Of a stretch of 64,000 nt of DNA, positions 10,983 through 23,244 are shown one piece after another. Made by a program: the position numbers and the translations under genes. The notes beneath the pieces were generated by a model that did no database searches, had not been told where the DNA came from, and saw nothing but the letters and a program-made list of their open reading frames with translations. Origin of the DNA: Archegozetes longisetosus (taxonomy: Eukaryota > Arthropoda > Arachnida > Sarcoptiformes > Trhypochthoniidae); contig JAEMBT020000003.1 of NCBI GenBank assembly GCA_018873245.2, positions 226,001 to 290,000 on the forward strand, given 5' to 3'. The first letter of the stretch is position 1; every line of letters begins with the position of its first letter.

Positions 10983-11640
10983 TTAATATCTTCTTCTATA
11001 TCTCCAATAAGTTATTTTATTACTTTTCCAAAACCAAATTCCAAAAACAGCCGCGGTAATGACCAAAACTCCCACTAAATTAGACACAGTCAGCATTAAC
11101 TTAGAACTTATAAATGTAAATGTCGTTTTTTAAAATTGAAACCTATTATGCAAATAATTACTGCCCAGAGGGGAAATTTCCAACAACGATACGTTCCGAA
11201 TTGATAATCAATACAATAAGCCGTGTATATGTTGTTATCCGATGGAAATGATTGCAAAACTGATACATCCTTCTGATCGCATTTGTCCAAAGCTGACATT
11301 AAAATACAATCAAAATAATCCCAAAGAGAACAACAAACCTTTACAAACATCAACGAGCATTAATTATCTTTTCTAAAAGAAGACAAGTCAATACCAATTT
11401 CTTGTATTGATCTGATTCCTGATATGGGCCCTTATCTCTAGTGATCTCATCGATTGAGTCCAAATATTCCTCATGACATTTGAGCTCTTGCGAGGAAATT
11501 TTGTCAAAACAAGCGTCCAGTTTAAAAAAACTCTTGATATTCACTAAATCAGGCGTCAGGTGAGAGAAAACATGACAAATATTGAAAACTATGGGAATAA
11601 TAAAACTTAGAAAAACTAAAACATCGAGTTTTAAATACAT
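10983..11640 (-). CDS. Small cysteine-rich single-pass membrane protein, 3 exons, 177 aa
   Basis: Unrecognised family. Model on the minus strand: exons 11640-11395, 11338-11143 and 11074-10983, with introns of 56 and 68 bp, GT-AG, phases 0 and 1. It starts with a signal peptide (MYLKLDVLVFLSFIIPIVF). The lumenal part carries spaced cysteines and the motif CCSLWDYFDC, then AYCIDYQFGTYRC. Joining exons 2 and 3 creates one continuous transmembrane helix (WAVIICIIVGVLVITAAVF) followed by a short tail ending in RRRY. The same order (signal peptide, C-x(n)-CCSLW, YC-DY-FG, helix, basic tail) is found in the gene at 34990-35553, which is the main support for this model. It is probably a cell-surface protein with a disulphide-rich ectodomain; partner and role are unknown. 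Confidence 0.68.
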
Positions 11641-12871
11641 AGTTTCGCCCGAAAACAAAAAAATGAAATAATTTTATGCTTTAGAAATGTTTGAAATACA
11701 AAATAAATTTATGAGAAGCATATATGAGAAGTAATTTTCCGTTAATAATAAATAAGGATAGTTTGCTTCAATAAGCTTTAATCTATGGTTACGTCCGATA
11801 AGATAAAGAAACGTTTCCAAAGATTGTTCCATTATGAAACATAATAATAATAATAATGATATTCTGATAAACAAAACTAAATAATATTAGAACGCGATAT
11901 TTGATCTAGAATCAATTTACTTGCGGCGTAGAAAGGGAGCTTCAAAATTGCGTGTGGTGCAGAGTGACTGCGTAAAAAACTCGGAAGGTTTACTTGAATA
12001 ATTTCCTAAACTCGATCGTTTGCAGCATTACCGATCTAAGATTTTCAAAGATTTAATTTCACATAGACTTGATTGCATTCAAACGATTGAAGTTCGAATT
12101 TATCGATTAAGCGTTAGTTTCATTAAATAGGTTTCATTGATTATCATTTAAAACTTTTCTTTGAGACAATCATTTTGATGAAACCTAATCAATCATAATG
12201 GAATCATTTTGTATAATCACTCATTCAATAAATGGTCTTTTTGATTTTATAATTACACCTTTTCCGGTCATGACATGAGAATAGATTCTAAGAAACTAAG
12301 TTAACTATTAGCTGCCTCGTCTTCAACCGAAAGTATTTTGAGACTGTTTAAACACTAGAATTTAAGTAAGTAATTCAGCTGCTTTCTATTCGGATTAATT
12401 GTGCTAGCGTATATTACTTGTGTTTAATCATGCAAGTTAATTCTGAAATGTCAACAAATTTGAATACAAAGAGAAATATTAGAAACAAATATTCTCGACA
12501 TTAAGTCTATTTCTATTCTTAGTTTTGATTGAAAATTAAACAGAAAAAGCTGTTTCGCATAAATAAGTCGAAGGGAAGGGGAGAAGATAACGAATAGCCA
12601 ATTTTGAAAGTTGTCCATATTCTTTGTCTAATCAAATCCAAAAGTTTTCAACTGAGACATTCGCGAACTTTAACTTAAGAGTTGAATCACAAGAGAGCTA
12701 GATTAAGTCGTCTTTATTTTCTATGCTAAGATTCTGCAATTCACTGTCGATATTGAATGTGGATTTAGCTCAATCATTCTCATTTATAATTTATCTTATA
12801 GTTGATAAGATTTTTCAAAAATATCTTTCAATTCTGATATGATTTCATTTAAACTCAATTTTTTTCTATGA
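11641..12871. other. Start of an approx. 11.5 kb gene-poor stretch
   Basis: AT-rich with no supported frame. The 66-codon frame at 11674-11874 needs a TTG start to gain a hydrophobic leader and is not called. The region upstream of 11640 should hold the promoter of the small membrane protein. Confidence 0.4.
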
Positions 12872-12885
12872 CTATATAAATTATG

Positions 12886-13131
12886 TAGCGCACCACCTAC
12901 TGGTACGCGTACCACAGGTTGAGAAACGCTGCTATAGATTTTTGTCTTTTGGGACAAAGTTTTAGCTGAGTGCTAAAAATTTACAGAAGAGTTTTCCAAA
13001 TCACTCTTGGTAAAATTTCGAAACAACCATTATAACGTACGGATTTTTCAACTTTAAAAACCACTACAATATGCTTGTGAGTTGTTCGTAGGCCAAAATT
13101 TTCGTATCGCGGACCGCCTGAAGGGAAACAC
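12886..13131. mobile_element. Two degraded hAT-like transposon ends
   Basis: Read on the minus strand, 12931 leftwards begins CAGCGTTTCTCAACCTGTGG, a form typical of hAT terminal repeats, followed by GTACGCGTACC. A second, more decayed end reads AGTGTTTCCCTTCAGGCGG leftwards from 13127, followed by TCCGCGATACG. Both ends face the same way and both are followed on the plus strand by CTATAG. No transposase is present. I treat these as remnants of one or two non-autonomous copies; exact borders are uncertain. Confidence 0.5.
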
Positions 13132-15566
13132 TTCTATAGCATAACTACAATTTTCTATTCCTTTATCTTTGACCTAAAATATAGTAAATCGATGGCAATC
13201 TAGTGTTCTATATTTTATTAATTTAATTAAGAATATAAAACAAGTTGACAAAGTGAACTGTCAATATTGGTTAAAACATGAATGATTCAATTAAAAAGTT
13301 GTGCATGCAATCGTTGTCGCTCAATCAACGCTTAAATAATAGTAACTCGAACATATTTTCAATCGAAAGCTCAAATAAAATAGTGTTGTTTGACACTTAT
13401 TGTTTGAGATCAGATAATATTATTTGAATAATAGTTAACACAAGTATAATTAGCGTAACCTATTCACGGCATATAAACAATACGAACGAAAGGTCAAAAC
13501 AATCAATATGTGTGTATATAAAATGCAGAATAAAGTTGAATGAACTTTCAGAGGAATCGATCACTCTCTCCATTTCAAGTCAATGTCTTGCAATAAAAAC
13601 CTATAATTATTGATATTTGCATTTGTTTTTAAGAAGAGATCAATTGACGAGCAAAACTCGTTAGTATTTTATTTTAGAAGTTCATTATTATTACACTTTG
13701 CAAAGTCTGACCGATTGCAATCATTCGCGATATTAGACTCTGAATTAACTTTTAAATTATAAAATACTGTAGCACAAGCACTAAAAGTAGCCTAAAAGTG
13801 TTTCAATTGCTGTTAAAAAGCACTCAAATTTCTAGATTTGAACGCTTGATCCAAATCACAATTACCGATATACATTTGCCAAACGTTGTTTGGGATCTAG
13901 TTTGACCAAAGGTAGTGCTCTTACGTAGAAGGTAGAACGTCTTCAATGACTTTAAAATGAATTTTGAGTCAAAATTCGTGCAAACAATGATTCACTTGGA
14001 GCATAAAACAAAAATAATTGAATTTGTAGTTTGATCAATTTAAACCAATCTCTTGCCTACAATTACGTGAAGTCCAGTCTCATAATTATCCCTTAAAGTT
14101 TTGACCAGTGTGATGGCCTTAATTGTGTCATATTTTTTTATATAGTCTTATTTGATCTGACTTGGCGCAACAGTTCTTATACGGATGAAAGTTAAGCGTA
14201 CGGATCTGACTACCAGTTGACCCCACTTGACGCTGTGTAATAAAGTATTGTTGGCACCTCATCACATATAAATGCTTCTGCTCTCTCAGTACATTTTTGT
14301 AATTATAAAACGCCTTAAGCCATTTAATGGCTTAGATCGCGTTTTGAAGGAATAATGTTCAGAGCATTTATTATAATTTGCTCTTTCTATCGAAATTAAT
14401 ATTGAGTTCGTGTTATGTCAGCTACGATCAGATGTGACGTCATTGTTACGCAATGTTTTTTAGGAAGATTCTGTTTTTTGTAAAGTCTAAGTTTTATTAA
14501 ATCAACTACATATATATAACTTTTCATACAAAAGTAAACATTTAAACACAACAGTTGCTAAACCGTTAGATTCAAGTGCTTAGGAGAAGTGCTCAAAAGT
14601 GGGCCAACATTTACTCTCCGGTTATAGGAGTTGACCCTCTGTCCTTCTGTTTAAGATTCCACTCAATTCAAATACAGAGTTTAGACTTAAAGCTAAATAT
14701 AAGAAAACTGAAAGGTATCACATCACTGCCATTGCATCGTTTTACCGTTTGTTCTTTCGAACAAATTTCAAAAGTTCTATCATTTAAGTTGTTGTAAAAC
14801 CATATCAATTATCCAAAGTTAAAATTGCCGTCAATTCAATAATTTTAATGCGTTAAGTCGTCTATCATTTTCTCAGTGTTTGATGAAAACTTTTCAATAA
14901 TATTAATCGAAAGTCGATATTGAGAGTAATTGACTAAAATGACAAAAAAGTTATTCATGAAATGGTATTACAATTATTTTTCAAAATTGACTAGACCGTT
15001 CGTAACCTATTATTTTTATACCATTAAAATATGACGTTAAACACAACTGTAGTTTTGTCTTCTTTCTAAAAACCGTTTTCTAATTTGAAAAATGACTAAA
15101 CAATAAGTAATTGGACACCTTAAACACTGAACATATTTTGCAGAAAAAATTGCACATTTTTTGTCAATATTATAAAATGATTATGAAGTTTTCTGAGAGT
15201 AGGAGCAGTAAAACAGCTTGTTTTAACAGTTTTTCATTGATGCAAGAATTTATTACATTTTCTATTTATTTGCAAAACTAATTGATTGATAAAAGTCAAC
15301 AGTTTTATTCAATTTATTCGAAAGTTTCTGCTTAACTGTGCTCATCTTCAGACGTTGTTAATTTGTTTTCAATGAGTTGATTGTTATTCATACGGAGTGA
15401 AAACTATTTGCATAATTGTTATAGAGCTAACTCGTATACAATTTTCTCACATTCGACTCAATCATATTCATTATGTGATCAAAATATACTTAAGAGTGTA
15501 AATTGGATGTCCCGTACCAACGATGAGCTGCTTACAAATTAGAGGTGCGTATCTTTCGAATTCTTC
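13132..15566. other. Gene-poor region with one hairpin
   Basis: No supported coding frame. A 39-nt hairpin sits at 14307-14345: AAAACGC pairs with GCGTTTT and TAAGCCATT with AATGGCTTA. The TATA-like TATATAAA near 13516 has no recognisable gene after it. The 73-codon frame at 14576-14797 is not supported. Confidence 0.35.
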
Positions 15567-16135
15567 ACATCTGTACCCATCCGCGCCCGCGGTAGCAAAT
15601 ATGCGGGTGGCTCTCAAATACCCTCAATGAAAAATTACAATCTATTAAATTTGAAATATTTTTCTATACAGAAATCAATTTTCCCTCATTTCAACTTAAA
15701 AAGTCAACAGTTTTGATATTTTTCTTGTTGGCAGTACTTCTGTACTCCAATTAAATACATTTTATTATTTTTATTCATTTCTAAACCTGACAATCTTGTG
15801 AAATTCGATTTGTATGTATACTACTCTTTTTGCAAGCTAATATAAAACAGGTTTCAATCGCCGTAACGTCTATTAAACAATTTCTAATGAGTTTATTTGT
15901 TTTCCTCAAATAATCATAGCGACAGATTTTCTTTGAGAATATGCTTAAGCCTTGACTATTTACACACGTTTTGACTTCGATACTAATAATCCTATTTGTT
16001 GAACAGTTGTAAAATTCCATTAAAAATTGATGCGGGTGTGAGAGAAAAGATTTTCACACCTACCAACTCTTGCACCCGCATCTGCTCCAACCTGTGGGTA
16101 CCCGCACAGACCTGAGTGCGGGTGAGGGTGCGCAA
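15567..16135. repeat. GC-rich patch with GCGGGTG/CACCCGC units
   Basis: Two GC-rich islands (about 15573-15615 and 16030-16135) sit in otherwise AT-rich DNA. They contain repeated CCCGCAC, GCGGGTG and GGGTACCCGCAC motifs in both orientations. They look like the ends or body of a decayed mobile element. The minus-strand frames over it (15781-16020 and 16020-16340) have no domain and are not called. Confidence 0.35.
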
Positions 16136-19100
16136 TGCGCTCTTGCATTACAAAGCATGCCAGTACTACTGTATCAGAAACTTGACTCAAGCTATAAAAA
16201 CTGAAAACAAAAAATTTTATATTTACACAAGCAAAAGTCATTGTCAATATTTGTCGACTTATGAATTCAGGCATTGAACTTTTTCGTATTTGGAAAGCAT
16301 TTTTAATGATTTTTTTGAAAAGGGATATAAAATGATACAAAAAGTCAGCTTTGGTCAGAGGTAATCGTGATTATAAATTTATAGGAATACTAGCAGGAAA
16401 GGCTGCAAATTGCAGCATGACCGCGACGCGATGGGTAGACTTTGAGTTATAGTTTGGCGAAGAGACAAACATACGCACAAGGAAAATTAAGATTTTATTG
16501 TACTAGTATTTATGATTACGTGTACTGATTTATGACTACTGTACTAGTACATGGTGTGACCGATATGACTAACAGACAGCCAAAAGCATAAGAAAACCTA
16601 TAAACTTAGCTGCACACTTTCAACAGAAGCCTAGATTCAATGTGTCTTTGCTCAACAAATCCAATGATTATGTAATCATTTCTAACGGATGGGTCTGTTT
16701 AGGGGTCAAATCCTTCATTAGTTAGCCGGGGTTCAGTTCCTTTTGATGATCACATCCGTGAGAATTCTCTACCGTTTCGAGCATGTGTTCACTCAATATG
16801 AAGTCTATTAGGGCTCTGATTAATAGGATATTAAAGTAATGAATTTAGTTCAAATTATGTAATAAATGACTGATTGTGTCAAAAAATTCTGATAAGAACT
16901 CTGTATTTTACAATTAATACCGCATAGAATTTTGCTGGTTATTCGAATTATCTTTTAGAGAGAATCTCACTCAGATCTATATGAAAGTACATTTCAATTT
17001 TATTTCATAGATTTAAGCATTGAGTTGTATAGATTTGACTCAATATTAAAACAAAAACCGTTTTGAGGGGATCATTTTTCTGATTCTTTCTTAAGCCATG
17101 TTTCGAAGTTTTTAAGCTCAGTATTACACAATTAAAGTGTAAAGAAGGCAATGGTTCACTAAAGATTCGTTGTTAAATGCAATTCTTGAGAGATTCATGG
17201 AAATGAGCTTCAATTAAGTTTCAGTTTAGAACTAATAATAGGTTTTAAAAAATGCCAAATCAATTTTTGCGTATTATTTGAGGGCTTTGGGTTCAAATTC
17301 TTAAAACAAACTCTAAGGCATCCAAAACTTAATCGTTTAATCGGTTATTAAGCTTATACAGTTTTAATGACGAATTTCAAAAATAATTTAACAAAATTTG
17401 TTGTTATTCCCAAAGTTTAATAACGGAAAGCGATCTGAAATTTGATTTGCTTAATACCGAAGCCACTTTTGATAAAAAGATTTTCATAACTTTATAACTG
17501 CGTTTACAGTCAGTCAGATCAACTAGTTTTTCGGTTAAGTGTCGCCCCTACTTATCGGTCTTAAACTATTGTTAGTTCCCCATTAATCCAATTCTAAAAA
17601 TGAAAATTTCATAAATTGATATCCATCTGAATGGATTTACTGAGACTGTAAAAAGAGAAATAACTTGCAATTTGACTTCTCACAACTTATATTTAGAAGA
17701 ATTAGTATTCGCTAAGTTGAAGGAGTGATGAAATTTGTATTTTTGGAATAACATTCTCATTTATTATTCGTACAGTTGAATTGATTTGAATTGGCTCATG
17801 GAAAAACTGCTTTGCCATTTAATTGCTTCAATGGCATTGGAATAGATTTATGCCTTACTCTTTAAGTGTTTTAATCTCTCTTCAGAATCAATCGCATGAC
17901 ATGTGACTGAAAAACTCTGAAATAATGCATTCCTTTTATTCCAATTAACTCATGATTGAAATAACCTTCGTTTGCGCTCAACGTAAAGATAAGAAAAAAG
18001 TCTTACAGAAAATCCCTTTTAGTCATAGATATCGTACAAATCGTTAAGTAATTGTTTTTAATTATCATAAATACAATTAATTGAAGTGAAATTAACTAAA
18101 ACAGAAGAGAAACCTGTTCTTAAACTCAATATTGATTTATTAATATTAAATTATGATAAAATTCAATTTAAACTTAAAGCTATATTTGCTTAAATTAAAA
18201 TGACTTCATTTTTACAAACTTTTTGGTCCTTCAATTCCACAAACTTTTATCTAATCTCATAACCGGTTCTATAATTATATTCTTAAAATCTAATATTAAA
18301 TAATTGACTGAATATTCACAGCATTAACCGAAACATAAGATATTTGAATCGAAAATGTGTTTTAATTGTGATAAAAAGAAATAACAGAAGAGGAAAAGTT
18401 GAATTGAGTCTGAATTAATTATGAAGTGAGACATGTGTTGAAACAAGTGAACAAACAGATGCAAAATTTGTTGTCACTCCAATATCGTTAATTGGATCGT
18501 GTGTGAACTGAGTTCTGGTCTCTCTTTAACGCAGATATAGATACAGAAAAAATGTTATGAGCTTTTGAAATGGTGTTTCTGATAAACAAGTGATAATTGC
18601 ATTGACGACCAATTATTGGGCCATTGCTTCAATAAAATAATGTAGTGCCGCATCTCATATCTGTCCACAAAGTTTTCTTCTAAAGAGTCTTATTTTTATT
18701 AAAGCAAAACAGAGGAATAAAATGTATATCAAATTGCAACTCATATAAGTTAAGTCTAAAGTTTTCGAGTTTTACGTTATGCAAATATTATGTCATTCAT
18801 GTTATTAAATCACTGAAGTACTGTTATAAACACGGTTTGTATTAAGTCAAATTTCGATCAAATTTCAAAACTTATCAAAAGAAATATTTGAAGTTTTCTC
18901 TTCAGTTGTGTTTGTTCAGTTCTTAAGTGAACAAATGTTGTAATCATTTCTCATATTAGAAATTGAGATTCACAACATAAATAGCAATTTCATATGAATT
19001 ATTAGCCTTTAATGAAAGTTACGAACATTTGGACTATTTTTGTGATTTGTGATCGAAAAAATTGATTACTGCTTTGGCAAACTGCAACAACTACTTTTCT

Positions 19101-21547
19101 AGGTAAAAAGTGTTGCTCCGAACAAAAGTTGATTAACTACTCAAAAATGACTTACAAATTAATAATTAAACTTTAATTATATTATGTTTACTTGTATTTT
19201 GAAAAATCGATATTTTGTTATAATTTATGCGCAGTTTTGGAGATTTGGTTGTAATGTTTCTCATATGGTTTGGTGACGCATAGAGTGTCTCCCGTGGCAA
19301 CTCAATCAGTATATCCAACTCCAGTAGTTATTTCGTTCATATCATGTCATATCTGATGTTGAAACGACCGAATGTATGGCATAAGTGAACACGTTATTCA
19401 ATTGACTGTCATTCAAACCATTCCTATTGAAGGTAAGAATTAAGTAGACTTTAAGTGAAAAATAACATCAATATTGGTTTTTGTAGCTGTATCTCGCACA
19501 ATTCTTATTGTTCAGTATTGTCTAATCCAATGTTTGATCTCGTATGACATCCGAATTAGTTCTGAAACTGTATGACTCAGTTTGATTTTGCAAGTTCATT
19601 TCTGTGTTAGTCATATAATTAGCCATCAGTTTGAGTCGATTGTTATTGTTAATTGTCACTTTTGTGAATTAAAGTTGCGTACAATTAATGTAAGTCTTAG
19701 ATTTGTTAATGTGTTTGCTCAGTGTTGACGTGTTCGACGACTACTGCGAGACTTGTTGGGCGAATGCACTCACTCTCTCTTCTCTCATATGTTATTCAAC
19801 TGTTAGTGAATAAGTTTAGGACATAGTTGATTGACATTTGAAATTGACGCCGAATATTTTGTTATCCTGTGCATTGTTCGACTTTAATACCTACTGATTC
19901 CGTTTGTGTGAGCAATGATTGAATCGAATGCGTGCTATGTGCCACACGTGCACAACGCATTTTGTCACAATTGTCCAAATCCCGGGCAAAGTACTGATCA
20001 ATTGAATGAACTCAATTATTGACAATTATTTTAAGACTTTTATTTGGAAAGTAAATCAACTGAAAACGTGACTTATATGAGAAGAGATCCATTTCGCGCT
20101 CTATAGTGAACAATTGATTGAAACACAACAATAGTGAATTCTGTTGTGGCTTTAATACTTATGTTAGATTTAAATGTGTTGATCAAGTCAAAAAATCAAT
20201 AGTGACAATATAAATGGATAAAACTAATCTATTAAAGCAACAATTGAGCCAAAGTAGTCATAATTAGTAAAAGCAAATTAGCTAATAGCAAACGATGGAT
20301 AGTTAGTTCAATTTGAGTATCTGCTCCAATGCTATCAAACCAAACCTAAAATTATTGCAATTTTGCGAAATTGCCTTCTCTCGTATGAAAATTTAGCAAT
20401 TTTCGACTTAAACTAACGATATAATAATTATTTTTGACGATAATGTGGAATAGAAGTCGTTATAATTTTGATATATTAGGTGCAAAACAATAGTATTTTG
20501 ACACGTAATCATAACTAATGTGTAAATATATTGACGATACACTCGTTGCAGTGTCTCTAATGCATTCGATATGCGATACGGTATACATTATACAGTGTGA
20601 GCAAACTCTGCCAGTCCTTTCAAAGTTCTAATAAATCAAAGTATTTCAGTCCTTATTTAATACTGTTTTGGTTAATTCCTAGTTTTTAAGTAAAACATCT
20701 GAAAAATTGATTTATTGTGTAAATAATATTTGATATTTTATTGGATTGCTCGTAGAATCTGATCACACAATATAAGATGCTTAATGTAAACAATGCAATT
20801 TGTAGCACTTCAATAAAAGCGTAACGATTATCAGCTAAGTTAAACACAAATCTTATCTTCAATTTAGAAAAAGTTATGAGAGGAACAAATGCTCGATACT
20901 GTTGATTCGAATTAAAAACAATTATTTGCACTTTCAATTATAACCAATATTTGTGTTCTAATGAACAATATTTATTTTGCGAAATTGTAAAGTTTTCAGC
21001 GTAATGTTCTCAGAGCTTCAAGTAAGTCACAAATTATTTGTCGATACTGAAGAGGTCGGCGTATCGTTCAATTATGAACAAATACTTAGTTCTAAGGCTG
21101 GACTTCGAAGTTGCTAATTTCAAAATGGCTAATCCTTGTTTCGAATCCCCCTAATAACTCATTGCCGGAATGATTACTTCATTTTTTAAACTTCTGAATA
21201 AACTCGAAAAAGTCTTTTCAATTAGTAATGTTGACAATTTAGGTTAACAATAAAGTGTTCGGCATTTTTAAAACTTCTCATTTCAAAGAGAAGTTCGAAC
21301 GAAATTTTACAAAACACCAAAGTATTCCTTTAGGACTAATATACGAATATTTTGTTATTCTGAGCCTTATATCCGAGACTAAAGTATCAAAACGTATACA
21401 TATAAGTTTTGATTTCAGTTAATTATTTGACTCTTAGCTAATGGCAGAATAAGATAGAGATAAGTCTTGTTGCGGAAAGTTTTAATAGCATAAAAACAAA
21501 AATAATGTAACATATCAGTGACTTACACACTATACAAATGATTTTTA
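16136..21547. other. Gene-poor AT-rich region
   Basis: About 5.4 kb with no frame I can support. A good 5' splice-site match (GAAGGTAAGAAT) at 19430 might end an untranslated exon of the Q-rich gene downstream, but nothing else supports this. CACGTG occurs once near 19945. Confidence 0.3.
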
Positions 21548-21555
21548 GTGCTAAC

Positions 21556-21853
21556 TAGTGTTGTAAAAAGAAAATTTCGGGAGAAATTATCTCGAGAAAC
21601 TTTCTAGAAATTTTCTATCGCACAAAATTTCTCTTATGAGAAATCTTTCATTTCCTCAGCTCAAAATTATGTTTTAATTGAAATAATGTTTTAATTTAAG
21701 TGATATACAACATTAGCGACTTTTAAATATTCAAAATATCACTTATTTTGGTTTTGGCATTAAAAATAATCACGGCGTAGGAATAATAGTCCCGAGAAAC
21801 TTTCTAGAAAGTTTCTCATCAAAAAGAAAATATCTAGAAATTTTACATCACTA
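21556..21853. mobile_element. hAT-type MITE with 8-bp target-site duplication
   Basis: A 298-bp element bounded by TAGTGTTGTAAAA at the left and TTTTACATCACTA at the right, which are inverted repeats with one mismatch. The flanking 8-mers are GTGCTAAC (21548-21555) and GTGATAAC (21854-21861), matching at seven of eight positions. An 8-bp duplication and these ends are typical of hAT elements. Inside, CGAGAAACTTTCTAGAAA occurs twice in direct orientation, near 21593 and 21793. It has no coding capacity. Confidence 0.75.
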
Positions 21854-21861
21854 GTGATAAC

Positions 21862-23244
21862 TCTCATTCATATCAAACCGCACTGAAGTCTAACTAAAAG
21901 TTTGATAAGACATGAAAAGCTGATTCAGTTTCTAACTCTTAACAATCTGAATTGCATTCAATTTAAAGTGGTGTTCAATACTTAAACTCATAGTCTAAAA
22001 TTTGAGGCTCAGATTCAAGAGGAAAAACATTGACATGCGCTTAACTGGTAAAATTAGACTTATCACATTTAGTGTATTTATTCTGATGATGAAGTGAAAA
22101 TCTGCTAATAGGTACAGAAAACAGGGTTTAGCCAATATAAAATTAGCCATTCTGAAATTAGCTATTTCTCAGTTTGCCCAATTTGAGACCTCACTCCAAA
22201 TGTGACTCTTGACTTGCGATCACTTAAACTAAATTAAACTGTAATAGAGTATCAGATAGAGCGACAAAGCCATAAGAGAAAAAACAATAGACAAAGCAGT
22301 TAGCACAGAGCTTTATTCAGATAATTCTTATGCACAAATCGTTTTCTTAACAATGCATCTCTACAGAAATCCATTCGGAGTTTTGAAAATTAAGAAACTT
22401 TTGAGTAATTTGTCTAAAGTTTCACTTTGTTTATGGAAAAGGATAAGATTGTGTCGTTTGCCGTTTATTAATGATTGAATAATCAAGTAAAATGTGTTTG
22501 AAAACAATAGTATAGCTCATGAAGAAGATATTGACTTGTCCATTGTGATTAGAGTTGAGCATATTTACAATTCTCAAATCTGAAAATGAATGGCTTAAAC
22601 AGAACGTCATAATTGACGTCATATAAATTAAACAATTTGATTTTTCCATATCTCAATAGGTCATAGAGGTCATAGTGCTCTTCGGCATAGTCACTTTGGC
22701 TTAAGCCCCAAACTCAAGCTTAAAATCTTGAACTTTGGACAGAGTCAGAGTTAGCATCAATAATATCTCGAAATATGATGTGATGAGAAATTAATTTAAA
22801 GAAAAAATAAATTTCTAGTAATTCTTATCAAAAATGACTAATTGTTTGGAGAATTAATTATTATTTGAAAAGAATATGATTAGAACTATTTCTACAGTAC
22901 AACTTAATATGTCAATTGAGTCAATTATGCAGAGGAAGTAGCTTAAGGAAATCAATTATCGGTCAAACCAATCAAAACAATTAGTTTGTTCACTCTTTTC
23001 TATTCTTATATAGAAATTGAGTTAGGATTTAAGTTAAAATTGATTTAATATTTATTTAAAACCACTTATAGAAAGATTGAGACAAGTATTGACTCGATTT
23101 ATCTGCTTATAAATCTCCTACTGGTGGTTATACTCCTCCTCAACTCTCCGACTCAACGAATCATTGAACTGTTCATGTCTTAAACCGAAAGTATATCACA
23201 ACAGCGTGACAACAATACCTGTGAACGATAACAATATAGATGCG
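21862..23244. other. Upstream region of the Q-rich gene
   Basis: No domain-bearing frame. From 23113 the frame of the Q-rich gene is open but without an in-frame ATG before 23245, so an upstream exon may splice into 23113-23244. Confidence 0.35.

Noticed and set aside
11674-11874. Frame with leucine-rich hydrophobic start
   Set aside because: The hydrophobic leader requires a TTG start and comes from a TTA/TAA trinucleotide run; the first ATG excludes it.
14576-14797. 73-codon frame
   Set aside because: Non-ATG start, no domain, in a gene-poor AT-rich region.
15781-16340. Two adjoining minus-strand frames over the GC-rich patch
   Set aside because: The translation (HPHPHSGLCGYPQ...) reflects the repeat, not a conserved protein.
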